Below, piece by piece: positions 19,666 through 24,608 of a stretch of DNA of 24,608 nt (its first letter is position 1; every line of letters starts with the position of its first letter). The position numbers were made by a program, and so were the translations under genes. The notes beneath the pieces were generated by a model that saw only the letters and a program-made list of their open reading frames with translations, did no database searches and was not told where the DNA came from. Origin of the DNA: Isoetes engelmannii (taxonomy: Eukaryota > Streptophyta > Lycopodiopsida > Isoetales > Isoetaceae); the NCBI GenBank assembly GCA_011763485.2, contig JAANSK020197764.1, positions 1-24,608 on the forward strand, in the 5' to 3' direction.

Positions 19666-21638
19666 CTTAATTTGAATAAAGGAGGTCAGACATCAAGCCA
19701 CCCCCTCATGCCCCCACTGGAAACGCCCAATCCTGTTTGTCATGCAAAACTGAAGAGCTGTAAGAAAATGTCTACACATTAGCGTGTAATTTCTAGGAAC
19801 ACAAAGAAAGATAGAAGAAACGTCCACAGGAAAATATGTACATAATCTATGTAATGGAGATGGTCAAGAACACTGGTGTGCTGGAGATGACCCACATATT
19901 GAAAACAAAGCCAGAAATAAGATGTGAAAGAAAATCAAATAGATCATGCAGGCAGCAGCAATGCTGTTGCGAGGTAATAATCATTATTTTTTCGTTTTGC
20001 ATAGATACAAATGAGTCTAGAATTCTTGTGTCCTGTTAACTTTTTCAGCTTGAGCTTCCCTTCCTATTACAAGAAGCTCTCTAATCCAGAAATGATATCC
20101 TGTTCCTTGATAGGTCTTCCTTTGTAATGCTCCTTTATGCTGAGTGAGTTCAACAATACACAAAGCTACAAGGTCATAATAGTCCACAGATATTGAAAAA
20201 GACAGCGGTCTCTTTCTTAATTTAAAATACCAGGTAGTTCTTATGATTCAACAACACCAAAGTTGCATCATTGATATATCCTCTATTTCTCTATCCTTGG
20301 GCAATGATAAATTTCATAATAGACTCCCTTCTACCATCCTTCTACTGCCAACCTTGACTTGTCTCAGCTGGAAACAAAACCTGATTATTCAAGATGATAT
20401 TCACATGAACGCTTCTAGAGAAGACTATCCAAAAGAAAGAATTGCCAATCCGTGGGAGGCCAGGATATAATCTCATGTCTGTAGACGGACAGATCTTAGG
20501 TTGAAGCCAGGACCTATAAATAGAGCTTCGGACCTATGAGCTTTTCAAAAAGACTTGCATAAATGATCTATTTGTCCTCTCTCATCAAAGAAAAATCACC
20601 TTATTTGGCATGACTTGAAGCAGTTATGGCTGAACTTCCCATAGATGCAGTTGCACAAGCACCATTCCTCAATCGTTCATCTGCCCAGGATGAACTGCGA
20701 TACTCTATAGGGCAATTCAGCACCCCTCTCATTTGAGCCTCTCAGGGCAATTACTGATCACTCAAAAGAGATTTGCAAGCTATGAAAAAAAACACTCTGT
20801 TTTTCAGACGCTCAGCATTTTAGGGTAGAAGGTAGGCTGTATTATGGGTCACGCCCTACCAGACCTTATGAGGCTTATAAACCAGAAATAGCACTTTATT
20901 TCCAACAAATGCTTTTATATAGAACTGTTCTGCTTATGCAACAGGCTGTAGAATTTTAAGCGGCTCAGTGATAATAATCTCTTTTTATCAGTGATGCGAA
21001 GAGCAATACCGGACCTATCTCCACCTCAAGGGCAACATTTCTGGTTGACGGCATGATTTTAGTCTTAACTGAATTACATGTCTCTAAGTGGCATCTGACT
21101 TACCTCCTAGCTGTGTATAGTCCACATTGGAGATTGATACTTAAACCCAGGCAGTCTCCTGTAAATGTTAAATAAATTTTTTTTTTTTTTGCACGGTTAT
21201 ATATTGGGTATACTTCGTGCAATCTTGATATCTTTTACCATCTCGCCCAAGCATATTGTAATGTGGAACAGTAAACCTGAGATGTCCATTCCGTGAAAGA
21301 AAATTATGATTCAAGGGATACAGTTCTTGCATTCTAGAAATTTTTACAAGCACCCTATGCGGCAACTGTGCATAAGCTTCAATTGTGATGCCTACATCTC
21401 AAGTCTAATCCTTGGCTTGCTCAAGTTAGACAAATTATCATGTCTTAGAACATCAGTTTCAGAACTGTGCAACAGAAAAATGGCTGCAGGGAAGAGAGCT
21501 CACCTATTGTGCGTTCCTCCACTGCCACAATACTCGTTGCGCTTCCTTTGTGTCACACTGCCAGATGGTCGTTTCAGTCCACGTCGGATTTAAGTGGCAG
21601 GATTGTTATAGTGAATTATTTTCGGCATCTTTGGTAGG
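19666..21638. other. Upstream region of the CABIN1-like gene, no further gene seen
   Basis: This should hold the CABIN1 promoter and 5' UTR. No coding exon is recognised on either strand. A clear TATAAATA lies on the plus strand at 20515-20522, but it faces away from CABIN1 and has no gene behind it that I can identify. A pure T run lies at about 21177-21190. Confidence 0.4.
20515..20522 (+). promoter_or_regulatory. TATAAATA box without an assigned gene
   Basis: This is an exact plant-type TATA box on the plus strand. The next 700 bp have no recognised exon, so it may be non-functional or serve a non-coding transcript. Confidence 0.2.
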
Positions 21639-21672
21639 TTTTATTTATTTATTTATTTATTTATTTATTTTA
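21639..21672. repeat. (TTTA)n microsatellite
   Basis: About eight uninterrupted TTTA units lie just before the hAT-type MITE. Confidence 0.95.
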
Positions 21673-21700
21673 AGCACGTTTGCACAAACGGGGTTGGAAC

Positions 21701-21915
21701 CAGTGTGGGCCAAATTCCTAGGAAACCTAGCAGACTACCTGTTAAAATTGAGAATTTCCGATAGTGGAAAAATTTTCCAGGAAGTTTGCCGGTCAAAAAA
21801 TAAGGGTTTCTTTGTATTTTTCTGGTTATAATCTAGGTTTTTGTAGACCGCTTCCGGCTAGCTTAAATTTAACAGGAAAGATGCTTGTTAGGTTTTCAAA
21901 GTTTGTCCCACACTG
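21701..21915. mobile_element. hAT-type MITE with perfect 8-bp target duplication
   Basis: The 215-bp element begins CAGTGTGGGCCAAA and ends with the inverse of CAGTGTGGGACAAA. Inverted homology extends inwards about 50 bp (AACCTA, CTGTTAAA). It is flanked on both sides by the same 8 bp, GTTGGAAC (21693-21700 and 21916-21923). CAGTG-type ends with an 8-bp duplication define hAT elements. It has no coding capacity, so it needs a transposase from elsewhere. Confidence 0.88.
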
Positions 21916-21928
21916 GTTGGAACATTAA

Positions 21929-22145
21929 GGGCCAGATTCGACTAGAGGAGTTACTCCCTGCCTTTTCCAGATAGTTAACAAGCTATTTGGGGATCTCCAC
22001 CACGTCCTTACCATCGCCGTAGATCTCTGGACACATAAAATTTTGATAACTGCAGTGCCACTCTTGTGGAATCACCGGAGGTATGCGCTCATCGGAAGTT
22101 GAGTTTTTCCAACAAACTGCCACTGCCGCATGTTGAATCTGGCCC
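21929..22145. mobile_element. PIF/Harbinger (Tourist-like) MITE with TAA target duplication
   Basis: The 217-bp element starts GGGCCAGATTCGAC and ends GTTGAATCTGGCCC, giving 14-bp terminal inverted repeats with one mismatch. TAA lies directly outside both ends (21926-21928 and 22146-22148). GGGCC-type ends and a TWA 3-bp duplication fit PIF/Harbinger MITEs. It is non-coding. It starts 5 bp after the hAT-type element's right target duplication. Confidence 0.85.
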
Positions 22146-22148
22146 TAA

Positions 22149-23069
22149 ATCCCTCTAGGGCTATCCACGTTGCTGCCAGGTGAGACTTTTGTGCACGTGG
22201 ATGCACTTACGTCTGCGAAAATTCAAAAAAATTCCAGGTGGGCTGTCGGTTAGCAGAAGGCCGCTTCATTTTTATTTTGTTTCCTCTACTGGACTTCTTG
22301 GATTTCGTCACCCGGGGTAGTATAGCTCCCTTCTCTGCGCCAAAGCCACCGGATTTGGATGTCTGGCATCCAGCCATGGCCCGATTTGGCCAAAGTACTT
22401 TCCGTTGTGGCAGCCAAAATGATGCTGGCAATGCATTGACGATGCGTTTTGGGATCCAGGTATGCTGTACAGAACTGTGTTGAGAATGTAGAGGCAGCTT
22501 GAGCTTTATTTGGATCTCGGTATTTTTTGAGATTTCTTCTTGCCCATTTGCTCGCCGGACTGGTTGTCGCATTCTGTGGAGGCTGGAGCTAGCTTATCTT
22601 CCTCTTTCGGAATTGGGTCTTCGAGAAATCCCTCAGGATTGAATCGTTTGGGTGCTTTCACAGGTAAAACAGTGGGTGACATTAAGGTTTACAGGGTTTC
22701 TAGAAATAAGAGAAGACAGGGATGCTAAGAAAATGGAACACATATGCTAAGAAAATGGAACACATATGCTGGACAGAGCTTTGATGAATAGTGGAAGATT
22801 CTTGGGTTTAGAAGAACATCTCCTGGGAATGAAAATTGGGCTTAGATCTAACATTGGCTCCTTATAGATGTGTCTGAGTTAGTTTACAGTGGTTACACAA
22901 CAAGATCTAGAAGTTTCAAATCCAGCATGGTGCAAAAGTTGTTGAGCATCTCACACTGATTTTCAATTGGTGTATTTCTGTTGGATCATCTCTGTGCAGG
23001 TTTGCAGATGGGTCCATATCTGCATATGTTGAGACAGAGTTTTGTATCTCCAAGTGTTAAGACAGAAGA
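22149..23069 (+). other. Region with a weak exon candidate, no recognised gene
   Basis: A plus-strand frame (22238-22483) has an ATG in good context (GCCATGG at 22375-22381) and reaches a donor-like CCAG|GTATGC at about 22460. A second frame (22540-22670) ends at CACAG|GTAAAA. Their phases do not join simply and I recognise neither, so no gene is called. They could be the 5' part of the sequence context in which the COG5-like copy landed. Confidence 0.3.
22722..22765. repeat. 22-bp perfect tandem duplication
   Basis: A 22-nt unit starting ATGCTAAGAAAATGG and ending ACACAT occurs twice head to tail (22722-22743 and 22744-22765). Confidence 0.9.
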
Positions 23070-23682
23070 GGGTGCTAGATTCACGATGCTGGTGAGCCAT
23101 GATTGAAAAGATGGAAGACTGTATCCTAAAAATGCATGAATAGGATTCTGCTTCAGATGCTATGGACGTGGATATTGATGGTGGAAACAAAAATATTTAG
23201 TTGAGATACAAGAGGCGGCACTACATTTGCGGTAAAGAATTCCTATCTAAGCCTATACCTTCCCCTGCATCTTCATCTATTATAGGCGAGTCAATCTATT
23301 CAAATCTTACGAGGAAGATGGCATTACATGTATTGTTATCATTTGTATGCCATGCTGCATTAGTCAGGCCAATATCTGAGATGGGAAAGCTTAAGATGGC
23401 AAAAGATATGGCAGAATTTGAACTAATTGTTGGTCAAAACATATTTCCAGTTGAGCAACTTGGTAGTACATACAGAATTTTGAGGGCATTCAGACCCCTT
23501 GTATTCCTTGAAACCACAAAAATTCTCAAAAGCCCCATCTTAAAGAAGTTCCACCAAGTGTCATACTTCATTATCTTTTCTCCAGGGCATCTGATGAGCT
23601 GGAGTCTTCCATTTGTTGTGATTCATGAGAGGCGGGACGAATTCTGAAATGATTTGGCTGCCAACAGGATGAGGATGTACCT
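23070..23682 (+). pseudogene. COG5: COG5 pseudogene fragment (Golgi tethering complex subunit 5, C-terminal part)
   Basis: Intact COG5 is a lobe B subunit of the conserved oligomeric Golgi complex, which tethers retrograde vesicles. Recognisable text on the plus strand: MEDCILKMHE, then a premature TAG (23141-23143); a shifted frame with EIQEAALHLR; then an open stretch (to 23646) with HAALVRP, KDMAEFELIVGQNIFPVEQL and RAFRPLVFLET; then, after a shift near 23543, PPSVILHYLFSRASDELES. Traces continue to about 23682 with further stops and shifts. The order matches the C-terminal third of plant COG5. I count at least three frame changes and at least one nonsense codon, so it cannot make COG5. 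No introns are evident across the matched part, which would fit a processed copy, but no poly(A) tail or target duplication was found. Confidence 0.85.
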
Positions 23683-24608
23683 AGTTCTGTGCTGCTGCGG
23701 CATATAAAATTCTATTCAAGCTTATTCATCATGGTGAATGCAGCTTTGCTCTAATCATTCTAAAGGTATGTGCAAGGATTTTGTGACTTCTTCAGTTAGG
23801 CATTTAAGTTTTAATACAGAAGAATCTATGTTCATGAGTTATAATGTGCTTGCATACTTGCGCCAATTGTGCTTTTGTTTCAAACGAATTCAGTTTTAGC
23901 ATGTCGAATTGAATCATCACATGAGAGGTTTTGGTGTCATGCCATTAGCCCGTAATCCATTCACATAGAGACCCAAGAGAAGTATAACCTGCTGGATTTC
24001 ACAATGATTATGTTGCCATCAAGGTTGGGTTTCTTCACTGCCATGAATTGCTTGTGCTGCAATTGCATTAAGTCTCAGCACATGCAAACTGACCAATCGA
24101 AGTTGCCCAATAGCACATGCAAACTGCCCGATTTACCAAGATACAAGACGGATCCCTGCGTAGAAAAATTTGTCAGCAGTGAATCAGTTATTTCCAAGAA
24201 TTTTGGTTAGTGCCTCACAAATATGATCAGATTGTGATCAGCATCATCTCAAGGTGTTAAGTTATAGCCAAAATATATGTTGGGCAAATGATGAGCTATA
24301 ACTGTCCCGTATCACATTCCCATTCTTCTCTGCCTGACCCTTTTGGAGATTAAATATGAAAGTGAAGCTTCTACATAGTCGAAGTGCAAGTCCAAAGCTT
24401 AACATAAACTAAAATTCTGTAACCTTTTCATTGTCGAGTAGTAATAAGGATAATTGTAGCCACCGTTTTAAGGCTCTAAAGTAGATCTTTTTTGCTCTTT
24501 TCTGAGATTCGTTGAACAAGATATATGAGGTTAGAGTGCAAGATAAAAGATTCGTTTACTTGTGTGCTTTTGCATGCATGGTGACGTCTTGTAAACTGCT
24601 CATAGAAT
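23683..24608. other. No recognisable gene
   Basis: The stretch is AT-rich with only chance reading frames (for example 24004-24210, 68 codons, no recognised motif). I see no repeat or element end here. Confidence 0.45.

Noticed and set aside
22207-22572. Minus-strand frame of 121 codons with a basic segment
   Set aside because: No recognised family. It overlaps an equally unsupported plus-strand frame and lacks splice connection to CABIN1.

Overview
This window reads as nuclear DNA of a land plant, most likely a flowering plant. It is AT-rich, its genes are split by short GT-AG introns with T-rich acceptors, and its two recognisable intact genes belong to plant chromatin families. The species cannot be fixed from the sequence alone.

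Layout. (1) 1-1527, plus strand: the 3' terminal exon of a SUVH5/6-type histone H3K9 methyltransferase (SRA, pre-SET, SET, post-SET). The N-terminal exons lie upstream of the window. The exon is entered through what looks like a rare U12-type intron end (branch site TCCTTAAT, terminal AC). (2) 2289-6516, plus strand: a palindrome cluster with a G-box, a TATA-like box, and low-to-moderate confidence exons of one or two unrecognised genes. The best supported part is a three-exon block at 5588-6516. A 144-bp foldback element sits among these exons. (3) 6752-9370: gene-poor DNA with a 213-bp tandem duplication, a 74-nt hairpin, and a 20-bp minisatellite arranged in 100-bp higher-order units. (4) 10998-19665, minus strand: an almost completely reconstructable 15- or 16-exon gene for a CABIN1-like TPR protein of about 1,973 residues. 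Every exon junction I assigned keeps reading phase. CABIN1 is the third subunit of the HIRA histone H3.3 chaperone complex. (5) 19666-22145: upstream DNA with a (TTTA)n tract and two MITEs almost touching: a hAT-type element with a perfect 8-bp target duplication, then a PIF/Harbinger-type element with a TAA duplication. (6) 23070-23682, plus strand: a decayed COG5 (Golgi tethering complex subunit) pseudogene with frameshifts and a premature stop.

The two intact genes both act on chromatin: one deposits H3K9 methylation, the other assists replication-independent H3.3 deposition. Nothing in the sequence shows that they are co-regulated; they are about 9 kb apart and on opposite strands. I found no CRISPR array, tRNA, rRNA or intact autonomous transposon. 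The least explained parts are the 5452-6516 exon block, the 7551-7624 hairpin, the 2289-2339 palindromes, and the U12-like junction.
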